Below are positions 53,200 to 61,708 of a DNA stretch of 64,000 nt, one piece after another. The translations under genes and the position numbers were made by a program. Source of the stretch: Bacillota bacterium (GTDB lineage: Bacteria > Bacillota > UBA4882 > UBA8346); the NCBI GenBank assembly GCA_023394955.1, contig JAEWZY010000010.1:1-64000 (forward strand), given 5' to 3'. Every line of letters starts with the position of its first letter. The stretch's first letter is position 1. The notes under the pieces are model-generated. The model worked only from the letters and a program-made list of their open reading frames with translations, had not been told where the DNA came from and searched no databases.

Positions 53200-54897
53200 T
53201 TATGCAATTTCGGTATCAGTCCGGTTTCGGTTTGTATTTTCATCGAGGACTCGACGGGCGTGTTTTAACGAAAAATCAATGTTCTTACAGATATTATCCC
53301 TGCCAATCTTCTCAAATAATCCCGATTCTTTCAATGCCTTTAGCGGCTGGGGCTGCACTCCGGACAAAATCAAAGTTATCTGTTGTTTTTTACTCTTTTT
53401 CAGGATTTGTCTAATACTATGTAATCCGGTGGAATCAATGGCCGGAACGCTCCTCATTCGAATAATCAAGACTTGGGGCGGACTATCCACTAAATTGAGG
53501 GCTTCTTCGAATTTGTAAGCAGCCCCAAAGAATAAGGGACCATTAATCTCATATACTTCCACTCCTTTGGGCACAATCCTTCCTTCCATCCCTAAGGGAT
53601 CATTGACGGTTTCTTCAAGATCCTCAAGTTCGTTGGTGATTGCTTCCACATTAGTGACCAATGCCATTCGCCGCATAAACAGGAAAACCGCCATCAACAT
53701 GCCCGCTTCAATGGCGACAGTCAAATCAAACAGTATGGTTAAACTGAAGGTAATCAGCAGGACCATTACATCACTGCGGGGACTTTTTAAAAGTCCGATA
53801 AACGAACGCCACCCGCTCATATTATAAGCCACCACCACTAATATTGCAGCCAGGCAAGATAGTGGTATCAGAGAGGCCCATTTACCGAAGAAAACCATTA
53901 TCAACAACAAAACCAGGGCATGGACAATGCCGGCAATTGGGGTTCGGCCGCCGTTTTTAATGTTAGTGGCGGTACGCGCAATAGCGCCGGTGGCCGGGAT
54001 CCCTCCGAAGATCGGAGCGATAATGTTAGCCGCCCCGTTGGCGACCAATTCCATATTGGAACGGTGTTTACTGCCAATCATCCCATCGGCGACAACCGCC
54101 GATAAAAGCGCCTCGATACCGGCTAAAATGGCGATCGTCATCGAAGGACCGATTAAAGCTTGGATGGTTTTAAAGTCGACTTTCGGAAATACCGGCGCCG
54201 GCAACATTGACGGTATCTGACCAAAACGGTTTCCAATGGTCTCAACCGGTAATTTAAATAGATAAGCGATTGCGGTAACAAAAACCAACGCTATTAGAGA
54301 ACCTGGTATCCGATGGGAAACTTTTTGCCAGAAGATGACAATCAATAGCGTCGCCAGACTGAGCAATACCGCCCAATAATTGATGGATGACAAATTTTCA
54401 AAATAAGAGACCCATTTCTGTAAAAACTCCGCCGGAACATCGCCCATCTTCAATCCTAGAAGATCCTTAATTTGGGAAGAAAAAATTATAATAGCGATGC
54501 CGCTGGTAAAACCAGCGGTTACCGGGTAAGGAATGAATTTAATCATCGAGCCGAAGCGGGCCACACCCATAATCACCAAAATAACACCGGCCATTATGGT
54601 TGCTATGGTCAGACCCTCCAGTCCGTATTTCTGAACAATACCATATACGACAACCACAAACGCACCGGTCGGTCCACCAATCTGGACCCTACTGCCGCCT
54701 AACGTCGATATTAAAAAACCGGCAATAATTGCCGTAAAAATCCCCTTTTCGGGAGAAACTCCGGAAGCGATCGCAAAGGCGATAGCAAGCGGCAAAGCCA
54801 CTATTCCAACAATTGTTCCGGCAGCCAGGTCCGAACCAAAACGCTCCCAAGTGTATCCTCGTAAAGAAGTCATTATTTTCGGTTTTAGCATTATCAC
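53200..54897 (-). CDS. SulP-family anion transporter with STAS domain
   Basis: About 565 residues. Around 12-14 membrane helices including the SulP signature (GIVALPLAIAFAIASGVSPEKG; ITAGFTSGIAIIIFSSQIKD) and a cytoplasmic C-terminal STAS domain (VPAIDSTGLHSIRQILKK, with the Ser seen in anti-sigma-antagonist folds). Substrate could be sulphate, bicarbonate or another anion. Start set at the GTG at 54897, five bases after GGAG; an ATG two codons later is possible. Confidence 0.88.
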   Translation of the reverse strand: MIMLKPKIMTSLRGYTWERFGSDLAAGTIVGIVALPLAIAFAIASGVSPEKGIFTAIIAGFLISTLGGSRVQIGGPTGAFVVVVYGIVQKYGLEGLTIATIMAGVILVIMGVARFGSMIKFIPYPVTAGFTSGIAIIIFSSQIKDLLGLKMGDVPAEFLQKWVSYFENLSSINYWAVLLSLATLLIVIFWQKVSHRIPGSLIALVFVTAIAYLFKLPVETIGNRFGQIPSMLPAPVFPKVDFKTIQALIGPSMTIAILAGIEALLSAVVADGMIGSKHRSNMELVANGAANIIAPIFGGIPATGAIARTATNIKNGGRTPIAGIVHALVLLLIMVFFGKWASLIPLSCLAAILVVVAYNMSGWRSFIGLLKSPRSDVMVLLITFSLTILFDLTVAIEAGMLMAVFLFMRRMALVTNVEAITNELEDLEETVNDPLGMEGRIVPKGVEVYEINGPLFFGAAYKFEEALNLVDSPPQVLIIRMRSVPAIDSTGLHSIRQILKKSKKQQITLILSGVQPQPLKALKESGLFEKIGRDNICKNIDFSLKHARRVLDENTNRNRTDTEIA

Positions 54898-55118
54898 ATT
54901 TACTCCATTCAAATTAAATAATCTTTGATAATAAAACTGCCATTTTTTAAAGAAAAAAAGACCGCTCCGATAATCATTTTAAACCCTAAATCAAAACTCT
55001 TTACTTACATTTTTGTTAATAGATTTTATTCTATTGACGGGGATTCCGCAAAACGACAAACTTCACAAATTACGATGAAAAGACACCGGTTGTAATTTTC
55101 TCAGCTTCGTCCAAAAAA

Positions 55119-55138
55119 CCAGTCCGCGGAAGGACTGG
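55119..55138 (-). terminator. Terminator of feoB
   Basis: CCAGTCC/GGACTGG stem followed by six T on the minus strand. The rest of 54913-55118 holds no visible gene. Confidence 0.78.
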
Positions 55139-55145
55139 CTTAGTT

Positions 55146-57086
55146 TCATTTAATAAAGCTGGTACGCTTAAACCAGGCAGACTTACTAATTATTATCAGG
55201 AATAGACAGCCCGCAATAAATATGAGGGACATCAAAGGAATGTTCGACCCGGATAATCTAGCCAGTTGGTACACGATCCCTCCGGTTAGAAACGCGATCA
55301 ACCAGGTACTCAACCAAACTGCCGCCGCCTCACGTTTGCTCCGTTCTTTGAAAATCATCATTACCGAAGCGATACAGGGCACAAACAAGGTAATCGTGAT
55401 TAGCGAGACTACCGTTTGTAAGGGGGTCATATTCATCGTACTCAACCCGGCAGCGCCGAAATCGCGCCGGACCAACCCCATGATAAAAGTGGTAGCCGCT
55501 GAAGCGGGTAAACCGAGCCAACCGACGGTAAATGGGGCCAAAGCATTTTGAATCAGATCTAATAACCCGGTGATGTGCATGATGCTAATCATAAATGAAC
55601 CCAATGCGAAAATCGGGGCGGCTTCTACCAAAAAGTTGGTGGATTTGATCACCGTTTTTTTGAGAATATTATCCAGCCGGGGCATGCGCAACGGTGGTAA
55701 GTCGATCAGCAAGTCACTGGTTTTACCCGGCAAAACATTCTTTAGTACAGTCCCGGCAGTAACCAAGATCATTAAAATTACTACTAAATAAAGGATAATA
55801 TAGTTCAATCCAACCCCTGCGAGCAATCCGGCGATTACGCCTAATTGAGCTGAACAAGGTATCGCCAATCCCAATAAAAAAATAGCGATCCGGCGTTCCC
55901 GCTCCGAACCTAATAGGCGGGTAGTAATGGTGGCCACAGTAACGCAACCAAAACCAAGGATCAATGGGATTACGGCGCGCCCATTCAATCCGATAGCGTT
56001 CATCGACCGATCCACTAAAGCTGCGACCCGGGGCAAATAACCAGAATCCTCCCAGATTGCCAAGAACAGATAAAAACCAACTACCAAAGGCAGGAGTAAG
56101 CCTAACAAGTAGGTGACTGTCATGGTCAGAAGACCGAATTCGCCGATTAAAACTTGTCCTAACATTGATTCGGGGCTAACAACCCGGCTGATCAAATTAC
56201 GTATCGCCGGTTCGTATAAACCGGTCATAATTCCCTCCTCGGTTATCCCGACAACCGTTCCGGCTACAAAAACCCCGATGAATTGATACATCAACCAGAG
56301 CGCCGCTATCAAGACCGGCCATCCGGTTAAGGGGTGCAACAACATTTTCCCCAGAGTGCGGCTTGGGCTTGTTCTCGCTTGAACAGTCTGGATTGCCCTG
56401 CCAACGATCTCATTCACCCGCTGGCGACGTTTCAAATATATTTCTTCCCGTAAATTTCCGGGGGATAACTTGTATTTGGCTGCTATTTCCGGATCTCCCT
56501 CTAGGATTAGGAGGGCTTCGCCCCGGTTGCCGGTTTTTATAGATATTGGATCGATTTTACATTGTAACTCCGGATCGGAATTTCCAATCTTGGCTCGGGA
56601 AAATGATTTGGCTAATAAATCAAGGCCTTTCTTCCGGATCGCCACCGCCGGAATAACCGGCGCGCCTAGTTCTTCACTTAACGCCTCAATGTCAATGACC
56701 AACCCTATCCTTTCGGCTTCATCCAGCATGTTCAAGGCGACAATAATAGGTATACCGGTATCAATTATCTGTTGGGTGAGAAATAAATCCCGTTCAAGAT
56801 GAGTGGCATTAACGATATTAACCACGACATCCGCTTGAAGAATCACATCCCGGGCGACTCTTTCCTCATCGTTAAAGGATGAGATTCCATATACTCCGGG
56901 AGTATCGATTATTTCATCCTGGCCGAAACGGCCGGTTGAAATCTCAAGGGTAGTTCCGGGATAATTGGAAACATCGACATACATCCCGGTTAAATAGTTA
57001 AAAAAGACCGACTTGCCGGAATTCGGATTTCCCACTAAAACTATTTTTTTAGCATTTTCCAGTATATTAACAGCATTATTGCTCAT
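55146..57086 (-). CDS. feoB: Ferrous iron transporter FeoB
   Basis: About 646 residues. The N-terminal G domain has G1 GNPNSGKSVFFNYLTG, G3 DTPGVYG and G4 NMLD. A linker region (about 150-270) leads to the membrane part with two Gate repeats (GFGCVTVATITTRLLGSERE). It imports Fe(II). The ATG at 57086 overlaps the end of the FeoA-like gene. The G1 motif with Ser-Gly-Lys-Ser differs from the E. coli CGKTT form. Confidence 0.92.
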   Translation of the reverse strand: MSNNAVNILENAKKIVLVGNPNSGKSVFFNYLTGMYVDVSNYPGTTLEISTGRFGQDEIIDTPGVYGISSFNDEERVARDVILQADVVVNIVNATHLERDLFLTQQIIDTGIPIIVALNMLDEAERIGLVIDIEALSEELGAPVIPAVAIRKKGLDLLAKSFSRAKIGNSDPELQCKIDPISIKTGNRGEALLILEGDPEIAAKYKLSPGNLREEIYLKRRQRVNEIVGRAIQTVQARTSPSRTLGKMLLHPLTGWPVLIAALWLMYQFIGVFVAGTVVGITEEGIMTGLYEPAIRNLISRVVSPESMLGQVLIGEFGLLTMTVTYLLGLLLPLVVGFYLFLAIWEDSGYLPRVAALVDRSMNAIGLNGRAVIPLILGFGCVTVATITTRLLGSERERRIAIFLLGLAIPCSAQLGVIAGLLAGVGLNYIILYLVVILMILVTAGTVLKNVLPGKTSDLLIDLPPLRMPRLDNILKKTVIKSTNFLVEAAPIFALGSFMISIMHITGLLDLIQNALAPFTVGWLGLPASAATTFIMGLVRRDFGAAGLSTMNMTPLQTVVSLITITLFVPCIASVMMIFKERSKREAAAVWLSTWLIAFLTGGIVYQLARLSGSNIPLMSLIFIAGCLFLIIISKSAWFKRTSFIK

Positions 57087-57474
57087 TATTTTCACTCTCC
57101 CGCGCTATCCCAATCTGTTTTGCCAAATTACGTCCGAGAGCAATTTCCTGACGATCAACCTCGAGGACCACTGGCCCGCCTGGAATTACCGCTTGACACA
57201 GTACTTTTTTACCTTCAGTCAACCCGAAACGGATCGTCTGATCCTTAACCGCTCCCGAAGGGAGGCTCTTGATACAACAAATTTTACCGCGCTTAACTTG
57301 ATCTAAGGTTGACTGATTGAGTTGGGGACTACGATCAACCACCGATTCATTTGAAGCGTTTGGACAGCGGTATGGACAACCGTTGCATCCGGAACAATGG
57401 GAAGTCCCTTGACTCCGCTTCAACCAGAAAATAAGTAAAACTCCAATCAGAACAATGATTACGATCTCAAACAT
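57076..57474 (-). CDS. Cys-rich membrane segment fused to FeoA
   Basis: 132 residues. Residues 3-19 form a membrane helix (EIVIIVLIGVLLIFWLK), then a cysteine cluster (CSGCNGCPYRC, about 27-37) as in small FeoB-associated Cys-rich proteins, then an SH3-like FeoA domain (LPSGAVKDQTIRFGLTEGKK, about 68-125). Normally these are two separate proteins. The fusion would tether FeoA to the membrane beside FeoB. RBS GAGGGG. Confidence 0.82.
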   Translation of the reverse strand: MFEIVIIVLIGVLLIFWLKRSQGTSHCSGCNGCPYRCPNASNESVVDRSPQLNQSTLDQVKRGKICCIKSLPSGAVKDQTIRFGLTEGKKVLCQAVIPGGPVVLEVDRQEIALGRNLAKQIGIARESENNEQ

Positions 57475-57499
57475 TTTAACTGCCCCTCTTTCTCTCTGC

Positions 57500-57520
57500 T
57501 GAAAATGAACTTCGTTTTCA
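57500..57520. promoter_or_regulatory. Fur box before feoAB
   Basis: Inverted repeat TGAAAA-N9-TTTTCA (57500-57520) resembling overlapping Fur heptamers, 26 bases before the feoA start. It implies iron repression of feoAB. Confidence 0.6.
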
Positions 57521-57549
57521 TTTAATTATCAAAAAAATATCACCTAAAG

Positions 57550-57996
57550 TTATTGTTTTATCCGGCATTTCTCGCAGAATCCGTAAAGTTCCATGCGATG
57601 GCGCTCAATTCTAAAATGATGTTTTCGAGCTAACTTTTCTTGAAGTTTTTCAATTTCCGGTTCAATCACCTCTATGTGCCGTCCACATTTTAAACAAATA
57701 AGATGGTCGTGATGATCATGTTCAAAACCATGCTCATAACAAGTAATCCCGTCTTCAAACCTCATCTCCCTCGCCAAACCGCATTCGGTAAAAAGCTTTA
57801 ATGTACGGTAAACAGTGGTGTAGCCGATTGACGGGTTGACCGTTTTGACCTTAGCGTATAGTTTCTCCACTGTGAAGTGGCATTCCGTGTCTAAAAACGC
57901 TTCCAAGATCACCCGGCGTTGATCAGTATATTTCAAATCGTTTTGTTGTAAATACTCTGTTAACACCTGTTTTTCTTTAGATTCCAAACCAAGCAC
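57550..57996 (-). CDS. fur: Ferric uptake regulator Fur
   Basis: 148 residues. Winged helix (YTDQRRVILEAF; VEKLYAKVKTVNPSIGYTTV), metal site HGFEHDHHDHLICLKCG and a second Cys pair near the C-terminus (CEKC), so both structural Zn ligands are present. Fur with Fe(II) represses uptake genes; its own and the feo promoters carry matching boxes. Could be Zur or PerR on sequence alone, but the feo linkage favours Fur. GTG start; a TTG three codons on is possible. Confidence 0.88.
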   Translation of the reverse strand: MLGLESKEKQVLTEYLQQNDLKYTDQRRVILEAFLDTECHFTVEKLYAKVKTVNPSIGYTTVYRTLKLFTECGLAREMRFEDGITCYEHGFEHDHHDHLICLKCGRHIEVIEPEIEKLQEKLARKHHFRIERHRMELYGFCEKCRIKQ

Positions 57997-58001
57997 CCTT
58001 T

Positions 58002-58051
58002 TTGAAAATGATTTTCAATTTCAATATATCCCTTTGACCTCTAATTGTCAA
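58002..58051 (-). promoter_or_regulatory. fur promoter with Fur box
   Basis: TTGACA (58046-58051), 17 bases, TATATT (58023-58028), followed by the perfect palindrome TTGAAAAT-G-ATTTTCAA (58002-58018) over the start point. Autorepression is expected. The gap on to 58337 shows no gene. Confidence 0.75.
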
Positions 58052-58337
58052 GTTAATTCTTTATTTACACTGGTCAAATGCCAATTTGAAGAGCTTTGCT
58101 TTTAAATCCATTACTGTCGCATTTTCCTTTTCTTTCCCTTATATCCAATCTACAATTACTCCCAGCAGGAACTATCGACTCTAAAGTTGTATATTTGTAA
58201 CAGTTTCGCATTCAGTAAAAACGCAAAGTACGGATTATTGTAGTGAGCAAAATTTCAATATAACCATCTAAAATGTTAATTCACCGATTAGCCTGATTCC
58301 GGAATTACTAAAAATCATTGTCAAAAGGTTTGATTTA

Positions 58338-59678
58338 ATGTTCAGTAACTGGAAAAAAATAATTAGGTATTTGTTCATCCCTACTTTGGCGGCGTTTTTT
58401 AGTATACAATCCTTATCCGCTGCTGAAGATCCTCTTTCAATAACCATCATGACTTTAAACTTGCATAATGGCCGTGATTCTGTAGGCCAGTCGAACCTAG
58501 AGCGTTTTCTGGAATTAATCGCAGAGAAACAGCCGGATGTTATCGCCTTACAAGAGGTCGAAGGTAGACATCTCAAAAGTTTTGAATCAGCCGGGTATCA
58601 AATTATTTCCGGTATGAACGCCAATCTTCCTTTTTTCCGATTCGGTAATGTTGTGCTTACCAAACACAAAGTCCTATATCACCGGCACCATTATCTCCCC
58701 AGCCAACGGGAACAACGGGGCTTAAATGAAGTGGCCCTCGAGATCGAAGGCCGCTATTTTCGTGTTTTAAACACTCATATCGGTTTGGGCTGGGCCGAAC
58801 AAATGCAACAATTAAATGAAATAATGAGGATTACGGATTATCTTAAGGAACCTCTGTTGATAGCGGGCGACTTCAATTTGGAACCATCTAACAAATTGTT
58901 AAAAGACTTTCGATTTCAACAAATCGGGACGACTTTCCTCCTGCCCAAAACCTTCCCCACCCATAATCCTCGCTATCAAATCGACCTTATCTGGTACAGC
59001 CGACATTGGCAACCGGTTGGGGCGGAAGTTATTGACTGGGACGGTTCCGATCATTTCCCGGTTTTTTCGCGGTTAGTCCTTGCTGAACCACATTTTACCC
59101 CATTAGCAAAGGTTGAAATACCCGATTTGACAAAAGAATATAATCCGCTCCTCCCCGATATCGGAGGCGCCCGCTATCAACTCCAGGCGGTAGGGACCAA
59201 GAATGGCGACTCGAAAAAGATAAATGGCGGCGGCGCATTATATCTAAATGACATCTTCTTTAAAATTGAATCCTCCGCTGATCAACCCTTATTTTCAATC
59301 GGCTTTTCGAAAAAGCTCGATCTGAGAGATTATGTTTCATTATGGGGAGTTAGAGGCCGAGCGGATTGGTCCTTTTATCTCTCGGCAGCTTCAGGTGAAG
59401 ACCCCTCGTTGACGTGGGATCAATACTACCGTTGGAGTAACCGTTGGGGAACCAAACTATCCGGAACCAGCGGACCTGGGCCGGAATTTAAGATCGAACA
59501 AATATATCTTCACCGGGAAAAACTGCGTTATCGATTGGGGGTGGATAGTGACCATGGATATACTGTAGGAATAGCTTTAGCGCTAGATAATAAGCAGGTT
59601 TTTGAATTAGCCTGTTTCGGTGATGAACTAGAGCATTATTTCTCGTTAAGCTGGGAGCTTTATGGATTTAAACCATAG
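58338..59678 (+). CDS. Secreted endonuclease/exonuclease/phosphatase-family protein with extra C-terminal domain
   Basis: 446 residues. Signal peptide at 1-28 (IIRYLFIPTLAAFFSIQSLSA). EEP domain about 32-250: MTLNLHNGRD, VIALQEVEG, NTHIGLG, IAGDFNLEPSN, IDLIWYS and GSDHFPVF give the full catalytic set. The last 185 residues (from about 262) form a Gly/aromatic-rich beta domain I do not recognise. It may cut nucleic acids or hydrolyse phosphodiesters outside the cell. Weak SD AAAGG. It stands alone. Confidence 0.8.
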   Translation: MFSNWKKIIRYLFIPTLAAFFSIQSLSAAEDPLSITIMTLNLHNGRDSVGQSNLERFLELIAEKQPDVIALQEVEGRHLKSFESAGYQIISGMNANLPFFRFGNVVLTKHKVLYHRHHYLPSQREQRGLNEVALEIEGRYFRVLNTHIGLGWAEQMQQLNEIMRITDYLKEPLLIAGDFNLEPSNKLLKDFRFQQIGTTFLLPKTFPTHNPRYQIDLIWYSRHWQPVGAEVIDWDGSDHFPVFSRLVLAEPHFTPLAKVEIPDLTKEYNPLLPDIGGARYQLQAVGTKNGDSKKINGGGALYLNDIFFKIESSADQPLFSIGFSKKLDLRDYVSLWGVRGRADWSFYLSAASGEDPSLTWDQYYRWSNRWGTKLSGTSGPGPEFKIEQIYLHREKLRYRLGVDSDHGYTVGIALALDNKQVFELACFGDELEHYFSLSWELYGFKP

Positions 59679-60048
59679 TTGCCGATTCGACATTAAAACT
59701 ATAAACGACGCCAACTGTCTTTTCCTTCATATATTCCTATTCTTGTTAGTCTGATAGTTAAGTTGATTTTTTAAATAGTCGTCCACGTCAACATTCTAAG
59801 CGTTAAAATATTTCTCAATCCCAAGGGAATCAAGGAGAATAATGAAAATTTATGTTTAATCGGAATATTCAAAACAAAAAGGACATATTCTTATAGTGAC
59901 CACATTTCTAATTGAACCAAACTAATAATTGACATCTTAAATTTGTCGGACTTCTTGTTCCCGGACTCCTGTCTTTCGAATTCTTCATCTTCGAATATGC
60001 TCTCGTTCATATTAGACTGTGTAATTCAAAGGAGGTACTAAAATAGCC

Positions 60049-60174
60049 ATGCAACCTGCTTTCGGTATAACACAGACCAATCGTTTGCGGGGGGGGGTGA
60101 GAGGCTTTCGGGTTTCCAAAAAAAAATACCGAACCAAGAAAGGGTTCGGCGACGAATTGGAGACGCACTGGTAA
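60049..60174 (+). CDS. Possible small basic protein, 41 residues
   Basis: ATG with AAAGGAGGT 12 bases upstream. Arg/Lys-rich product (MQPAFGITQTNRL...RGFRVSKKKYRTKKGF...). The frame crosses a G9 tract (60089-60097) and an A9 tract (60118-60126), which would be slip-prone. A hairpin CCGAACC/GGTTCGG lies inside at 60129-60149. No known family. May be structured RNA instead of a gene. The gap 59679-60048 before it shows nothing definite. Confidence 0.35.
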   Translation: MQPAFGITQTNRLRGGVRGFRVSKKKYRTKKGFGDELETHW

Positions 60175-60288
60175 AGGATTCTAGGGAATGAACAGTTATT
60201 TATATATATAGAGCAAACTATAAAAAGTATGCCAATCGTTGCCGCTGATCTTCCCCTTTCTGGTTCGATAAAGAAAGGAGGGAGTAAG

Positions 60289-60372
60289 GTGAAATTGGTT
60301 ATAGACTTAAAATCCTTTGTGCTCCAGCTAAGATTAGTTTTTGAAAAAAAATTCCGTAAAAGAACTGGTTGA
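60289..60372 (+). CDS. Possible small protein, 27 residues
   Basis: GTG with AAAGGAGG nine bases upstream. The product MKLVIDLKSFVLQLRLVFEK continues KFRKRTG: an amphipathic or hydrophobic helix with a basic tail. A strong terminator follows 21 bases later. The layout fits a short transcript with a small membrane-active or leader peptide. Unknown family. Confidence 0.4.
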   Translation: MKLVIDLKSFVLQLRLVFEKKFRKRTG

Positions 60373-60393
60373 TAATTAATAGAAGCAGTCAAA

Positions 60394-60421
60394 AAACAGG
60401 GCCTGTTCCAAGGCCCTGTTT
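60394..60421. terminator. Bidirectional terminator after kor operon and small ORFs
   Basis: 11-bp perfect stem (60394-60404 with 60411-60421), six-base loop, T-run on both strands. It ends the kor operon and any plus-strand transcript from 60049-60372. Confidence 0.85.
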
Positions 60422-60422
60422 T

Positions 60423-60962
60423 TTAGGATACCAATTCCATTCCTTTTTCTAATGCGGTCCGGTTGACTCCAACCAGGTCCTTCTTCTTACCGGTTAGTAC
60501 CTTTTCGGTCAACACTTTCATTACCGTGTCCAGACTAACTACATCGGTAGCTTTCAAGATCGCGCCCATTATCACCATATTTGCGACTCTGACATTCCCA
60601 AGTTCAATGGCAATTTCATTGGCGGAAATAGCATATCCTTTAATATCGGCGCGTTTCGGTTTGACATCGATCAATGACGAATTATAAAACAAGATTCCGC
60701 CCGGTTTCAAAGCTGCTTCAAATTTTTCCATGGAAGGGCGGTTCATCGCCACTAAAATACCAAGATCGGAGATTACGGGCGAACCGACCGGTTCATCGGA
60801 GACGATTACCGAACAGTTAGCGGTCCCGCCGCGCATTTCCGGACCGTAAGAAGGAAAGTAAGTGACGTTTTTCCCCTCATACATTCCCGAGTAAGCTAGT
60901 AACTGGCCCATCAACATCACGCCTTGACCGCCGAAACCGGCAAAAATGGATTCTAAAATCAT
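60423..60962 (-). CDS. korC: 2-oxoacid:ferredoxin oxidoreductase gamma subunit
   Basis: 179 residues of the pyruvate/ketoisovalerate ferredoxin oxidoreductase gamma domain: ILESIFAGFGGQGVMLMGQL at the start, FPSYGPEMRGGTANCSVIVS. I start at the ATG at 60962, preceded by GGGAGGTG and overlapping the korB stop as ATGA; the longer frame is Gly/Ser-rich read-through of korB. Part of the ferredoxin-reducing complex. Confidence 0.9.
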   Translation of the reverse strand: MILESIFAGFGGQGVMLMGQLLAYSGMYEGKNVTYFPSYGPEMRGGTANCSVIVSDEPVGSPVISDLGILVAMNRPSMEKFEAALKPGGILFYNSSLIDVKPKRADIKGYAISANEIAIELGNVRVANMVIMGAILKATDVVSLDTVMKVLTEKVLTGKKKDLVGVNRTALEKGMELVS

Positions 60963-61708
60963 TCCGCCGCCACCTCCCGATCCCTTACTACTCCCAGTGG
61001 AAACTGGGGAATCATATTGGCTTCCAACCACTTCAAGGCTTCCACCGGACTCAAACCCCAGTTGGTCGGGCAAGTCGACAGTACCTCAACCATGGAGAAA
61101 CCTTTCCCCTGAATCTGATATTCAAAGGCTTTTTTAATCGCCTCTTTGGCTTTGTTGATGTTCTTGGGATCGTGTACACTTACCCTAGCCAGAAAAACCG
61201 GGGCTTCCAAGGTATTCAACATCTCAGTCATTTTTACCGGGTAACCCATTGTTTTAACATCCCGGCCAAACGGCGAGGTAGTTGTCTTTTGACCAGGCAA
61301 GGTGGTCGGAGCCATTTGCCCCCCGGTCATGCCGTAAATGGCGTTATTAACGAAAACCACGGTAATCTTCTCCCCGCGGTTAGCCGCATGAACAATCTCG
61401 GCAGTACCGATGGAGGCCAGGTCTCCGTCGCCCTGGTAGGTGAATACAACCCGGTCGGGTAGAACCCTTTTGATACCGGTAGCGACCGCAGGGGCCCTAC
61501 CATGGGCGGCTTGCTGGACGTCACAGTTAAAGTAATTGTAAGCAGTTACGGAGCAGCCTACCGGGGCGATCCCGATTGTCTTCTCCCTGACTTTCAACTC
61601 ATCGATGACTTCGGCGACCAGACGGTGAATCACGCCATGAGTGCAACCGGGGCAATAATGCATAACCCGATCTTGTAACGCTTCCGGCCTTCCAAAAACT
61701 TTTTCCAT
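60959..61708 (-). CDS. korB: 2-oxoacid:ferredoxin oxidoreductase beta subunit
   Basis: 249-residue thiamine diphosphate-binding subunit. CPGCTHGVIHRLVAEV, HGRAPAVATGIKRVLP, the TPP motif QGDGDLASIGTAEIVHAANR and NNAIYGMTGGQMAPTT. Its ATG follows the korA stop TAG directly. It oxidises a 2-oxoacid and CoA to acyl-CoA with ferredoxin reduction. 2-oxoglutarate is the likeliest substrate; branched-chain oxoacids cannot be excluded. Confidence 0.92.
   Translation of the reverse strand: MEKVFGRPEALQDRVMHYCPGCTHGVIHRLVAEVIDELKVREKTIGIAPVGCSVTAYNYFNCDVQQAAHGRAPAVATGIKRVLPDRVVFTYQGDGDLASIGTAEIVHAANRGEKITVVFVNNAIYGMTGGQMAPTTLPGQKTTTSPFGRDVKTMGYPVKMTEMLNTLEAPVFLARVSVHDPKNINKAKEAIKKAFEYQIQGKGFSMVEVLSTCPTNWGLSPVEALKWLEANMIPQFPLGVVRDREVAAE

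Noticed and set aside
60085..60180. c-di-AMP (ydaO) or guanidine riboswitch
   Set aside because: The G-tract and GGTTCGG stem recall parts of these RNAs, but the conserved cores are missing and no transporter follows.
60012..60392. 126-residue minus-strand open frame
   Set aside because: Starts at a TTG inside the bidirectional terminator, has no ribosome site, and the composition is not protein-like.
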